Source: Sipunculus nudus
Taxonomy: Eukaryota; Annelida; Sipuncula; Golfingiida; Sipunculidae
Direction of reading: 5' to 3'
Length of the DNA: 64,000 nt
Assembly: GCA_026874595.1 (NCBI GenBank)
Contig: CM049313.1
Coordinates: forward strand, 67,450,659 to 67,514,658
In this document: one piece after another, positions 50,401-58,920 of the stretch
Numbering within the stretch: the stretch's first letter is position 1
Layout of the letters: every line of letters starts with the position of its first letter
Program-made: the position numbers and the translations under genes
Notes under the pieces: model-generated
The model's database searches: none
Told to the model about the DNA's origin: nothing
What the model saw: only the letters and a program-made list of their open reading frames with translations

Positions 50401-53400
50401 AAGATATTCTAGATAGTTAAAAAGTACTTTGAAGATGTGCTACAGTGTTTTCAAGAGGTACATGCAAAGAATGACAGCACATCATCTTTTATGTGATTGA
50501 TAACGTGAACTATAACTGTTGTCATTTGAAGTCATTATTCATCCACATTTTATGTAGAGTTTATGTGATTTGTGGCTTACGTTGCATACATTCTAATGTG
50601 CTGTGAGCAATTATTGTTAAGAAAGGTTATAACAATGCCTTTGTGATGGATGTGTGAGCCTGTGTATCTACAACCTGTCAGTAAACTCTGTTCATGCCCC
50701 AGTTTTGACAAACCTTAAAAAAAAATATGTAACTTAAGGTGGTTGATTCCATAGCCACATAAAAGCAGACTGACCTGACCAGTTTAGTGGACATATTGAT
50801 GGATTAAATTTATATTGAATAAACATAAATTCTGTGTTCATTATAGGTATACAGATTTGACCCACATCTTATTGACTGTTCATTGAAAAACCAATTGTAT
50901 GTTCATTACAGGTTGTGTTTGCCCAACTGTTTGAGCTCCCTCGGCCTAAAAGTTTGGAAATCTTCTATGGGTCTCTACTGATTGAGCTGTGTAAACTTCA
51001 GCCGGGATCAATGCCACAAGTTGTATCCTTTCTGCAACATTTTATTTTAGAACACAAATGTAGGCATTAAAAGGGGAATCCCTTGGTTTTAAATAGTCCA
51101 TACAATAGCATGCATTTAGCATTAGTTGTTTATTTATGTAAACTTGCAGTGGGAAGCTGGAATTCTGTGGTTTTGTACAGACATTGAAAAAATATATATA
51201 TATATTTACTGGGTACTTTTGATATTTATGGGTTCAACTTATTGGGAGTCCAATAAAAAAAAAAATGCTAAATAAAGTAAAATATATTTATACTTGCCAT
51301 AGATACAGTTTGTAACAGGAGATATGTAATTTGAAAATTTGTGACCTTTGTCATGATCTTTAAAGTCAAATCAGTCAAATTATACATTTTCTTTAGCATT
51401 TCTTGTAATTTAATTACTTAGTATTGTGTATGTATCCCAAGCTCGAATCTGCAGAAACCTAACGCAACCCCTCCCGTGTCTTGGGTTCTGTATGTACCGT
51501 AAAATCTCCACTTAAAACCGCGGTTTAATCAAGAAATTCAAAATCTTGAAATCAGGTTGATTTCCTGAAAGCACTGTGCGGTTTATACTAGAAGGGTTTC
51601 CTGAATATCTTCCTGACAGACATCGTTTTGGGGCCGGCGAGTGGGCGATAATATTGCAACTTTCGAAGGCCGTTCTTAGCAGCAGTCTCGCATGCATGGG
51701 AGCCGTATGTATATGTATTATTTACGATTATTTGTTATTTATAAATTAAATATTTCTGATAAGTTTTCGTGTGATATATAACTTGTTATAAAATTTTGGT
51801 AATTGTCACCAAATAATACGTTTACAACAACCCTGCTGTAACACACAGCGGCCCACTTCGTTGGGCATGGTCAAGCAAAATTGAAATAAAAGCCTACTTT
51901 AAACCCATTTGCGGCATTATTTAGCAATGATTATTTGTTTAAAACGTAAAATGAATAAAAAGCTGACATCCTAAGGAGTCACACAATGGCAATCGATTGT
52001 TTTAAATCAAGTTTGAGTGCTGCCATGTGCTGAAACGCCCTGGTATTCTGCTAAGAATATTTTGAATGGCTGTACGCGGTGGGTGGTAAACAGAACAGCC
52101 ACCTATTTCGTCCCAGCGTGCCTTGCCTGAGCACTGCCTTGACAAAATGGCTCCCCACACGGAAACTTTCTTCAGGAAAAAAAACTTGCTTACCCCGACT
52201 GTCCTCTTTAATTTTACCTTAAAATCACTCGTTATCAAGCGTCATGTTTCCTATACATGCGTATCTCGACAAGGTAACTTCAATAACTTTGATATTTAGT
52301 TAAGTTGACCAGCGATGTTTTCAAACGCGCCAGCATATTGTGACATGGAGCGATGTCAACGTACGATGTGACGATGATAATACCGAAGTAACCGGTATGA
52401 AAATGATTTGAATCTTCCGAGAAATTCCAGAAAATGGTATTTTCATCAAAAATTTTTAGAATTAAAATATACAGTGACTTGAAATGTATCAGCAGAATGT
52501 TTTTTTCCAAAATATAATGACAAATCAGTAGCAAGCAAGAATATGGCACGGAATATAAAATCTGTATAAACAGGCAGAGGTTCACCGGCCCTTACGTCTT
52601 CCCAAACTTCATGCTTGAGTGACCCTGCAAAAAAGTGTTATGATATGTTTAAATAAAATGCCCAAGGAATTTAAAAGTGGACAGGAATGGCCGAGTCGCA
52701 ACCTACGCGTGTTCATTTCTAGATGATAGCTTGATTGTGTCTTTTGTCAAATCATTCCGTAGCGAAAGTTGGTGCGGTTTTAAAGGGGGGTTCTTAGTAT
52801 TTGAGCCCCTCGCGATGTCTCACCTGGAATTTCGGCGAAGTCTGGGTGCTGTTTTAATAGGAAGTGCGGTTTTAAGTGGAGATTTTACGGTAGCTATGAA
52901 TGGCTCTACCAATGAGAATGGAGCATTGCGGGTGACCAACTGGACGTGCAGTCATCAAGCTCATCAAAAATTTGTGATACTTAAAAAGTTTCTGATAGTC
53001 TGTTGAAAAAAAATGTAAAATATTTTCAAACCTTGACCAGAACATCAGCTTGCCCAGGCAACAGAGATGTTGTATGAAAGACTAGACACCATGGACATCT
53101 CTTGTTTGGAAAGGTATGACTTTTTTCATTCTGTCAAATGCACATATATATCAGAATTTAGTAAAACTAAGAGAAGTATGCTCTTTGAGATGTTTAGCAG
53201 AATTGACTTTGGTTATGCTATTGGTTTGATCTCAGTGAGACTTTTAAATGACTAAATATATCCAGTAAAAAGAGTTGTAGTTTAACACTTCTCTGCTTAA
53301 GTTTGTTTATCAAGTGGTTCTCATACCATTTGAATAATTGTCATGTAGGTTTGCCAACTGGTTCTCATACCATCTGAGTAACTTCATGTTCCGGTGGAGT

Positions 53401-56400
53401 TGGGAGGACTGGAATGCTGTGACAGAGATGGAGATAAACATGCCCAAACCTGCCTTTGTAAGAGAAGTGCTCCACAAAAGTATGAGGTGAGCTTGAAGAA
53501 AACTAATCTGTGGATGGTAGACGAATCCTTTAAATTGTTGCATTATGGACAACAAAGTTGTATCAGAGACCTGCTTTCCCATATTTCTCTTACTGTTTGT
53601 TTAAACATATTATTAGCTCAGCTGACTTTCAGTCATGCTGGGCTATAGCGATAGGTCTTTGTCCGGCGTCCTTCCGTCTGTCCGTCCGGCCGGTCGGCCG
53701 GCCGTCCGTTAGCAGGGCACAAATCGTAACGATAAGGGCAAGGGCCATGAACCCTATGCAGTCTTAGAGGTTCTAAAAAGATCTCCTTGCAAACCTGAAA
53801 TTAGGTCACTGCGACCTATATTCTAGAAGTTATGGGGTGTGTTTGCACCCCCCAGAAATAATTTTTTTAGCCAAAATTTTCATCCCAAACCTTCCATCTT
53901 TCACATACAGCTCACCTACCAACAGGGGAAGAACCATAATTATTTTGAGGTCAAAGGTCAAGGTCACAGAACCAACTTCTTTGAAAAGCCTCAGGATGCA
54001 TTTTAAGCCAAACCTTTCATCCCAATTCTTTGATCTTTCACATGTAGCTCACCTACTAAGTGGGAGAAGAATCCTATAGATGTTGAGGTCACAAGGTCAA
54101 AGGTCAGGGTCACAGGATCCACTTTTTTTAAAAGGTTGTGGACACATTTCAAGCTAGACCTTTCATTCCAAACCTTTCAGCACTGATATTGCTTCTCTGC
54201 CAACAGGGGAAAAGACCTGTTGATTTTGAGGTCAAAGGTCAAGTTCACAGCACCCTCTTCTTGCGTGGAGTCATTTTCAGCAAACTTTTCAATCTATACT
54301 TTCCATCTGTCATATATGGCTTACCTACCAATAGGAGAAGAAGCCTATTGATGTTGAGTTCAAAAGGTCAAAGTCACAGTATTGTTCTAAATGCTTGTGA
54401 ACATATTTCAAGTGAAACTGTTCAACCCAAACCTTCAGTCTTTCACATATGCCACATCTATGCATCACTGAATTTGATTCAAACTTCATATTTATGGGTC
54501 TTTTAGCATGAAGAAATAACTAATTGATTTTGAGGTCAGCTGGTCAGGAGGATAAAGGTTGCAGGTCTAAGTTATTCACTCATTGGTTGCCAAGTAATTA
54601 CACCCGGCCAGATGTAAGTGGTTAGTAGTTACCCATCATTTAGAAAGAATCCAGTTGATATGTGGGCAAAAGGCCAAGGTCATAGGTCAGGGATGTTCAC
54701 AATAACTTAGAAAAAACCATTATGTCTGCCTGGTAGCCATTTTAGAAATCCTTTTGCCAGGACAGTTTCTGTGATTTTTTTATGATGTTTGGTCCCTTTT
54801 AGAGGATGTTTGTTGTTCAATTTCCTACCTGTCAGAAATCCAATATGGCCACCAGGACGCCATCTTTAAATTCCTTTAGAACATATTATCTCAAGAACTA
54901 TTAAAATGAATGCAGTGGGATGTATATTAATGTAATCTTGCATTGGGTCAAAGATTTCTTAATAAATATGACCATCATTTATGAAAGCTCACAACAGTTG
55001 GCTTGTATTGAATAAAAATTAATATGGAAGCACCCGTTTCACAATAATTTTTGCATGGATTTCCTTGATCTTTTGCTATATTTTGATCTTATATGTGGCC
55101 TGTGTGGTATTCCTTATGAGACTGACAGGTATCGAGCAAGCTGTGGGATTAGTTCCTGATAGCTCAACAACCATACATTTTGCCTCAGACCATCACACAC
55201 TATGTTTAAACCAGACATATATGATAAGAATTTATGGCAATGTAGAAAGTTTAAACAAAATTGGCATATAGGTTCTGCAACAATTTTACTAGAAGTTGTG
55301 AATTGCAGCCCATGATGTTGCAGGTCATGCTTGGCAGCTGAGCGTCATGACCCATGGGTCACTTGTTTTAGTAAATATGCAATTAGCAATAAGTGTAATT
55401 GTTATGCTAATGAGTCTTGCATCTCCTTCCTAGTTGTCTGTTTTTTAAACTGCATTTTTTTAATTGCTTGGTTAACAAACCAAACTAAGCTTTGATACAT
55501 CATTGTTGAATTTGACAGCTCCCTGAGAGCTTTGGTGGTGGTACATGCCAAAAGAAATTATCAAAAGGAATCAGTGCTAATGTTAAGAATACAATGAGAT
55601 GCATCGAATAATTTGATGCATTGTTTTATCTCTAATATTGGCCCAGTTTCATAATGCCTAGACAGACAGTTACATAATCCTGGATGTCCTCAGACAGTTA
55701 CATAATCCTGGATGTCCTGTGACATTATAGTGAACTGCAAGGAGTAATATTGGCATCCCTGTAAGCCCATAAAAGAAATATTCTCATGTTCTGTAACTTT
55801 TTATTTGTAATTTTTTCAGACTGTCTTACCACCAGCGGATAAAGGAGTCTGTACCAGAAACATTCTCAGCTCTGATACCGAACAGGGTCCTCCCACATTT
55901 TAAATATGCAGAGGAAGGTGCAGGTAATATATGTTTGACCTTTTGATTCATAATTCAGACATGTGACCCCTGACATCCAGGTTTTAATGTGTATGCAAAA
56001 TGGCAGCCCTCTTTATCAGTTTAGGTTACACCGCCATATTGCATCCCAGGGAAATGTGTGGACCCAATTGACTGGAAGGAGCTAAAGGGCAGGACTGGGG
56101 CCACTGGGTGCATCTCGCGTAAAATAAAAATATCAAGTTAGAGGACTGTATTTTAGGGATGAGCATAAATAATTTCCTGTTTTGGAGAAAAGGTCTGGTT
56201 GTTTAAGATCACTTAAATAGAGAGCCTGAGGTCGGCCGGCAGAGGGACTTATTTTGGTGGCCACAGCATCAGCCAGTGGCACCACCTGGTGGCATCTACA
56301 TGAACTTGCATAATAAGGTACAACAAGGTACACATGGTAGCATTTTCTTGCCAATAATAGATAGATAGGGAGACTAGTGTCCTGGGACTGAAACAGGAAT

Positions 56401-58148
56401 GACAAGAATCTCAGTCTGTATATGAGCAATATGCTGATATATTAAACATAACATAAAGCAAAAATTAATGTGTCGATGTAACCTTAAAAAAGGATGGATG
56501 AAATAAACCTCTCTGAGTGCAATAAGTGCTTAGGGAAGGGGCATGGAGGTACTCTGAGGACAGCAGTGATGTAGTCAAGTCCAGACCATCAGAGTCTTGA
56601 GTGCAAGTCCTAGTCCAAGCCACTCTGGTCAAAGTCTAAGTCTGAGTCCTTGAGGTTGAGTCCAAGTCTACTATCTTTGAGTCTTAGTAGTTTGGACCCT
56701 GTTTCCTCATCTGAGTCCAATATAAATATTCTTAAAAGCAATTTAAAATAGAAATTTCAGATTTTCAAGTACACTTCAGTTTGTTCATACATGATTTAAC
56801 TGTAATGGCTAATTACATGTATAGCTGCTGAAGCTGAGCGAAGCTTGGTATATAAAGTGTTATTATTTTGTATTATTCTGTTAGTAGTTCGCACATGTAC
56901 ATAAGTCTTAAGAATAAGTGACAAATATATGTTTCTGTTGGACTCAAGATGGACTTGGTCTGATTTCTTGAGTCCTTACCTCCCAAGAGTCCAGGACCCT
57001 TGAGTCCAAGTCAGAGTCCCTATAAAAGTGGACTCAAGTCCAGATGAGTCCATGTCCGGACTTGAGTCTCACATCATTGGAGGACAGTGTCCAGGCAAGA
57101 AGCTAAGGAGAGGTTCTTGAGGGCGGAATAACACTTTTTTGGACCATGTCCAAATCCTCCAATTATAGAAGTATTAAAACAAGAAGAACATTATTTCTTT
57201 GAAATTAATGATTAACAGTTTGCAGGGGTTTTGGTTTTTAAAGGTATTCCACTCCCATTTGAACATTTTTACTGTGACCATTCCATTTAGGAGACAATAT
57301 ACTAGAAAGTGGTCAGATCAGAAGTGTTTTACTTTGTATATATTTGTACTTTTAACACTATATTCTTTCTGTATGTATACACAGGTTCCTTACCTGGGAC
57401 CAATGTGGCCCACCAACTGATACAAGCTATAAAGTCCAAATGTTCACCTGAAGAAGCTGTCATGGTCATCAAAGATTTACCAAACCCACTGAAAGATGAT
57501 GACAGTAAGTCTGATACATAATCTTTTATAAATGACAAATTATTAAGCTCTTAAATAACACAGCTGTCTTTATCATATGGTTATCTTTCTTAATGCTTTG
57601 CACTTTCTACAACCTATAGGCCCGATCTCTTAAACATTGGTGTCGTTGAAAAAATGTGAAAATTCATGATAATTTTTTATTTTTATTGCAAAGAACACAT
57701 GTACACATTAGACATTTTATAACAATGTGGCAATGACATTTACAAACATGAAGAAAATCTTTCATCACCATGCAACTAATTTTTAACATTCTTATAATGT
57801 AAAGAAAAATGCATGATATTAAGTATATCAAGTAAAGAATTTGTCAGTACGTGTGTAACATATGGCAGACATCAATAAAAGAAGCAAAATCTGACCACAA
57901 TGGTCAATTCACATGCAAAATTCAACAGTAGTTTTATCTTTCTGAACTTTTCATGATACAAAAAGAAAGGAGCTGATATAGATGTATTTGTGTCTTCACT
58001 AAAATTCTGTTTTATTAAGAAATTTTTGTTTGTGTTAATATGCAGACATGGAGCCCACCTACAACCCCTTGAAGATTGATGTGTTCACTCAAAGCCTGCT
58101 TCATCTCGGGAGCAAGTCATTTAGTCATTCATTTGCTGCATTGGCCAA
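29427..58148 (+). CDS. NCBP1: NCBP1 (CBP80), nuclear cap-binding protein subunit 1, 5' part; gene continues past the window
   Basis: This is the large subunit of the nuclear cap-binding complex. With NCBP2 it binds the m7G cap of RNA polymerase II transcripts and supports splicing, export, 3'-end processing and the pioneer round of translation. Seventeen exons join in frame: 29427-29475, 32424-32512, 32969-33069, 33956-34040, 45588-45659, 46157-46264, 46774-46895, 47452-47521, 48534-48749, 49208-49305, 50302-50365, 50912-51022, 53049-53113, 53349-53486, 55820-55923, 57385-57504, 58046-58148. The sum is 1715 nt, or 571 codons plus 2 nt. The N-terminus has a basic NLS-like stretch (SKRRRP, near residue 20). 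A MIF4G-type helical region follows from about residue 35 to 240 ([42 protein letters not shown]), then the second helical-domain blocks ILRPYIAF and YRMFDYTD. The ATG has A at -3. Vertebrate NCBP1 is about 790 residues, so the C-terminal exons must lie downstream of 64000. Family identity is very secure; exact exon ends rest on consensus sites and conservation. Confidence 0.96.
29753..29773. repeat. 21-nt G homopolymer
   Basis: A run of 21 G in NCBP1 intron 1; a further run of 10 G is at 29928-29937. Confidence 0.95.
29938..32423. other. NCBP1 intron 1 remainder
   Basis: It contains a short fragment (about 30064-30190) of the hairpin-ended family seen at 34809: ACTGATTATAAGTCATCTGA, then CCTACAAATCC and TCTCTTACCA. 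Imperfect 73-bp direct repeats lie at 31388-31520. Nothing else is recognised. Confidence 0.5.
32424..32512 (+). CDS. NCBP1: NCBP1 coding exon 2
   Basis: It encodes [18 protein letters not shown] followed by [16 protein letters not shown] is the likely nuclear localisation signal, and LESLI.RVGEK matches the family entry into the MIF4G domain. The acceptor is TTCCAG and the donor GTACTC; it ends in phase 0. Confidence 0.94.
32686..32815. repeat. Perfect 65-bp tandem duplication
   Basis: GTAAATTGATTATGTGACAA begins at 32686 and again at 32751. The two 65-bp units are identical by eye, and a third begins (GTAAA) before diverging. It lies in NCBP1 intron 2. Confidence 0.9.
32969..33069 (+). CDS. 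NCBP1: NCBP1 coding exon 3
   Basis: It encodes [20 protein letters not shown] followed by [28 protein letters not shown] is close to vertebrate NCBP1. It ends inside a Cys codon completed by exon 4 (phase 2), with donor GTTAGT. Confidence 0.95.
33956..34040 (+). CDS. NCBP1: NCBP1 coding exon 4
   Basis: It encodes [18 protein letters not shown] followed by [10 protein letters not shown], a highly conserved MIF4G helix pair. The acceptor is TTTTAG and the donor GTTTGT, a weak match after +2. It precedes the 11.5-kb intron 4. Confidence 0.95.
34084..34470. mobile_element. Possible small inverted-repeat element rich in GGTTTTACC words
   Basis: GGTTTTACCTGGATTTTACC at 34088 and several TACCCAGG/CCTAGGTAAA words recur up to CTGGGTAAAATAGG at 34431 and TTTTACCTGGG at 34443. 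The words occur in both orientations, but exact ends and target duplications could not be set. Confidence 0.35.
34809..37672 (+). mobile_element. Hairpin-ended dispersed element, copy 1 (Helentron-like by inference)
   Basis: The 5' end is a run of T and then AGCTCAGCTGACTATAAGTC, whose next bases ATCTGAGCT form a hairpin with the start. A GTCCGTCCGTCC run follows. The 3' end is GAGCGCCGTTACCCATGGGT followed by CCCTTGTTTT, with an ACCCATGGGT palindrome just before the tail. Internally a roughly 650-bp unit is duplicated (about 34920-35580 and 35590-36170, starting at ...CATACAGTTAGATGTC). It lies in NCBP1 intron 4. No coding frame is present. Confidence 0.7.
38103..39185. repeat. About 60-bp minisatellite, roughly 18 units
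   Basis: The unit is close to AAATCTTCTACAGTCCTAAA, then CAAATAAATCTTCTCAAGTC and AAATATAAATACAAATAAAG. Units vary by small indels (58-68 bp) and by CAAGTC versus CAGGTC and ATAAA versus ATATA variants arranged in blocks. It lies in NCBP1 intron 4. Confidence 0.9.
39186..40219. other. NCBP1 intron 4, unassigned
   Basis: No gene found. ORFs around 39826-40089 on both strands overlap and have no recognisable domain. Confidence 0.5.
40220..40974 (+). repeat. Dispersed tandem-unit repeat, left part
   Basis: Two related units share ATAACTCAAAAAATATTTCA-type openings, a GGATTGATCCCAAAATCAA-type middle and a GGTGGCGCCA end (40503 and 40831). The series resumes after the inserted element at 44613-45300. 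Both parts share GGATGACCTTGATGCATTTT. Confidence 0.75.
41334..43111. mobile_element. PIF/Harbinger-like non-autonomous transposon
   Basis: The ends are GGCCAGACTTTTTTAAT (41334) and ATTAAAAAGTCTGGCC (ending 43111). TTA flanks both sides (41331-41333 and 43112-43114). Other copies of the host element read AAGTTATGGGCCC at this point with a single TTA, so the empty site is clear. A 3-bp TTA duplication is typical of PIF/Harbinger. No transposase or Myb-like frame is recognised in the 1.78 kb. Confidence 0.8.
43596..43615. repeat. 20-nt C homopolymer
   Basis: Run of 20 C in NCBP1 intron 4, preceded by a C-rich stretch. Confidence 0.95.
44613..45300 (+). repeat. 283-bp tandem repeat, right part of the 40220 repeat
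   Basis: GCTGAAATGATGTTAACTTT occurs at 44778 and again at 45061, a 283-bp period, with high identity over the following GATGCATGGATTGGTCC and GCAGAAGACAGG blocks. TTCAAGGTCACAGAGGCG recurs in each unit. Confidence 0.85.
45423..45452. repeat. (TTA)n microsatellite
   Basis: About ten TTA units, 135 bp upstream of NCBP1 exon 5. Confidence 0.95.
45588..45659 (+). CDS. NCBP1: NCBP1 coding exon 5
   Basis: It encodes [16 protein letters not shown] followed by EFENARII, equivalent to the FVEAMIRQLKESLK region of vertebrate NCBP1. The acceptor is GTTACAG and the donor GTAAGT; phase 0 at both ends. Confidence 0.93.
46157..46264 (+). CDS. NCBP1: NCBP1 coding exon 6 (GC donor)
   Basis: It encodes [19 protein letters not shown], then [29 protein letters not shown] is near-identical across the family. 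The family match continues from Gln into the Val-Arg of exon 7, so the exon must end at CAG and the donor is GCAAGC rather than GT. Phase 0 at both ends. Confidence 0.93.
46265..46773 (+). other. NCBP1: GC-AG intron (NCBP1 intron 6)
   Basis: The donor reads CAG|GCAAGC and the acceptor TCTTTAG|GTG. Reading frame and conservation (NIPQ|VRSDW) leave no in-frame GT alternative at this junction. GC donors normally carry a strong surrounding consensus, as here (CAG before, AAG after). Confidence 0.85.
46774..46895 (+). CDS. NCBP1: NCBP1 coding exon 7
   Basis: It encodes [18 protein letters not shown], then [20 protein letters not shown] and YLG. DWY.YA....LPWVG.EL.EKK is the conserved end of the first helical domain. 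The donor is GTAAGA, phase 2. Confidence 0.95.
47452..47521 (+). CDS. NCBP1: NCBP1 coding exon 8
   Basis: It encodes [17 protein letters not shown] followed by PHPQEE. KRRQK.HV..L.VW....PHPQEE is the family pattern. It completes the Gly codon from exon 7; the donor is GTATGA. Confidence 0.94.
47522..48533. other. NCBP1 intron 8
   Basis: No repeat or gene recognised. The acceptor is TACCTCAG. Confidence 0.7.
48534..48749 (+). CDS. NCBP1: NCBP1 coding exon 9
   Basis: This is the largest exon found, 72 codons. It encodes [17 protein letters not shown], then the conserved [18 protein letters not shown] and the [15 protein letters not shown] block that links the first and second helical domains. 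Acceptor CCTCAG, donor GTAAAT, phase 0 at both ends. Confidence 0.96.
49208..49305 (+). CDS. NCBP1: NCBP1 coding exon 10
   Basis: It encodes [18 protein letters not shown] followed by [14 protein letters not shown] and a split Cys codon. It matches GPVMPGSHSVERFVIEE of vertebrate NCBP1. The donor is GTAAGC, phase 2. Confidence 0.94.
49790..50000 (+). repeat. Fragment of the hairpin-ended family in intron 10
   Basis: It shares GGGCATGTTTCAAAACATTG and CCTACAAATCCAAAATTCA with the copies at 34809 and 40975, but lacks the terminal hairpin. Confidence 0.55.
50302..50365 (+). CDS. NCBP1: NCBP1 coding exon 11
   Basis: It encodes [20 protein letters not shown] followed by E, after completing the split Cys codon. 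KIPLNYHIVE is the vertebrate counterpart. Acceptor TTTCAG, donor GTAATA. Confidence 0.93.
50912..51022 (+). CDS. NCBP1: NCBP1 coding exon 12, upstream of a U12-type intron
   Basis: It encodes [18 protein letters not shown], then [34 protein letters not shown] is strongly conserved. The exon ends exactly at the conserved [11 protein letters not shown] junction, in phase 0. The donor is GTATCCTTT, the U12-type consensus. Confidence 0.94.
51023..53048 (+). other. NCBP1: U12-type intron (NCBP1 intron 12)
   Basis: The 5' splice site GTATCCTTT (51023-51031) is a perfect match to the minor-spliceosome donor consensus. Near the 3' end, AACCTTGAC (53029-53037) matches 7 of 9 positions of the U12 branch-site consensus TTCCTTRAC. 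The branch adenosine at 53036 lies 12 nt before the intron end, within the short spacing typical of this class. Coding phase and protein conservation fix both borders independently. The intron is inflated by a TIR element at 51497-52890. Confidence 0.85.
51497..52890. mobile_element. 1.4-kb TIR element (TA target) inside the U12-type intron
   Basis: The ends are CCGTAAAATCTCCACTTAAA followed by ACCGC (51497), and the complement GCGGTTTTAAGTGGAGATTT then TACGG (ending 52890). TA flanks both sides (51495-51496 and 52891-52892), as in Tc1/mariner-type insertions. No transposase frame is visible. The interior includes CpG-rich parts (51600-51660 and 52060-52160) unlike the surrounding intron. Confidence 0.8.
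53049..53113 (+). CDS. NCBP1: NCBP1 coding exon 13
   Basis: It encodes [19 protein letters not shown] followed by LE and a split Arg codon. The acceptor ATCAG lies 12 nt after a U12-like branch adenosine. A nearer AG at 53039-53040 would shift the frame. The donor is GTATGA, phase 2. Confidence 0.93.
53349..53486 (+). CDS. NCBP1: NCBP1 coding exon 14
   Basis: It encodes [20 protein letters not shown], then [20 protein letters not shown] and [23 protein letters not shown] is near-identical to vertebrate NCBP1. The donor is GTGAGC, phase 2. Confidence 0.96.
53613..55370 (+). mobile_element. Hairpin-ended dispersed element, copy 3, with internal tandem units
   Basis: It starts TTAGCTCAGCTGACTTTCAG, then a GTCCGTCCGGCCGGTCGGCC-type run. 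It ends AGCGTCATGACCCATGGGTC followed by ACTTGTTTTA. The 3' end contains TGACCCATGGGTCA, an extended palindrome. The ends match copies 1 and 2, but the interior is different and holds roughly 140-bp tandem units. It lies in NCBP1 intron 14. Confidence 0.7.
53870..54535 (+). repeat. About 140-bp tandem units carrying AGGTCA half-sites
   Basis: CATCCCAAACCTTC-type openings recur at 53881, 54018 and 54164 (periods 137 and 146), with two more decayed units. Each unit carries a GAGGTCAAAGGTCA-type motif: AGGTCA A AGGTCA at 53948-53960, 54094-54106 and 54229-54241. At 53961 a further AGGTCA follows directly. Confidence 0.85.
55820..55923 (+). CDS. NCBP1: NCBP1 coding exon 15
   Basis: It completes an Arg codon, then encodes [18 protein letters not shown] and [24 protein letters not shown]...P.TFSAL is conserved. 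Acceptor TTTTCAG, donor GTAATA, phase 1. Confidence 0.95.
56564..57079. mobile_element. 516-bp hAT MITE in NCBP1 intron 15
   Basis: The ends are CAGTGATGTAGTCAAGTCC (56564) and GGACTTGAGTCTCACATCAT followed by TG (ending 57079). Perfect 8-bp duplications GAGGACAG flank it (56556-56563 and 57080-57087). The interior is built of GAGTCCAAGTC words on both strands, a composition known from hAT MITEs of many animals. No frame. Confidence 0.9.
57385..57504 (+). CDS. NCBP1: NCBP1 coding exon 16
   Basis: It completes a Gly codon, then encodes [18 protein letters not shown] and [20 protein letters not shown] plus D. SLPG....A..L..A.KSK and KD.PNP..DDD match the family. The donor is GTAAGT, phase 1. 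Confidence 0.94.
58046..58148 (+). CDS. NCBP1: NCBP1 coding exon 17 (last exon found in the window)
   Basis: It encodes [18 protein letters not shown] followed by [16 protein letters not shown] and a split Lys codon. [24 protein letters not shown] is the family pattern. The donor is GTAAGT, phase 2. The next expected block (equivalent to FHEVFKTL) was not found before base 64000, so intron 17 is at least 5.85 kb. Confidence 0.94.
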
Positions 58149-58335
58149 GTAAGTTATTAATCAGAGTGGTATTGTTAAGGCCACACCAACAAACTTAATT
58201 GATCAACAAAATGGCCCCTCTGATATATCATAGAAATAACCGAGCGCTAACATCCGTGCCATGGAGAATGCCTCGTATTAGTTGTATAATCCATGTAAAA
58301 TGAATAAAGTTTATGATATATCATTCTTTTTTTCC

Positions 58336-58353
58336 GGGGGGGGGGGGGGGGGG
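58336..58353. repeat. 18-nt G homopolymer
   Basis: Run of 18 G in NCBP1 intron 17, 187 bp past the exon 17 donor. Confidence 0.95.
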
Positions 58354-58920
58354 ATTCGTCAATTGGTAAATTAAAAAAAAATCTCCCACCTTTAGGGCCT
58401 CAGAGTAATTTATTTTCTTAGCATGGCCTAGTGGATGCTGTAACAGTATGTAATATACTGTGTAATCTTTCTTGCCCACACAGCATATCCGTGTATGCTT
58501 TTTGGCTCAGCTGACTGAAAGTAAAAAATCATACCCGTGACTGTAGAAACTTCTATCTATACATCTAGGGAGGTCAATACAAAATCTGCTTGGAAACCTG
58601 AAATTAGGTGTCTGTGACTTGTATCCTCCCAAGTTATACCAATTGTTCAAGGATCCTAATCAAATATTTTTCACCAGATCATAAAATGAATAATTTTTAC
58701 ATGCATATTGATCATCACTCATTTTATTGATTCAAAGACTGGTGGTGCCATCTGCATTTTCTACTTTTCACTTAATTTTCCCCCATATTTTTAGACTGCC
58801 AAATGACAGCAAGATGTTGGTTTCTCAGCTGAGGTTTCATCTAGTTTCCTGAAACCTCATATGTTTATTAGTGTTGACTAGTTTTATCAGTTCCTGACGA
58901 TTGGTGCTGCCATCTGTATT

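Noticed and set aside
53031-53040. Alternative acceptor CAG at 53038-53040 for intron 12
   Set aside because: Only 4 nt from the branch adenosine, and it would shift the reading frame away from LAQATEML.
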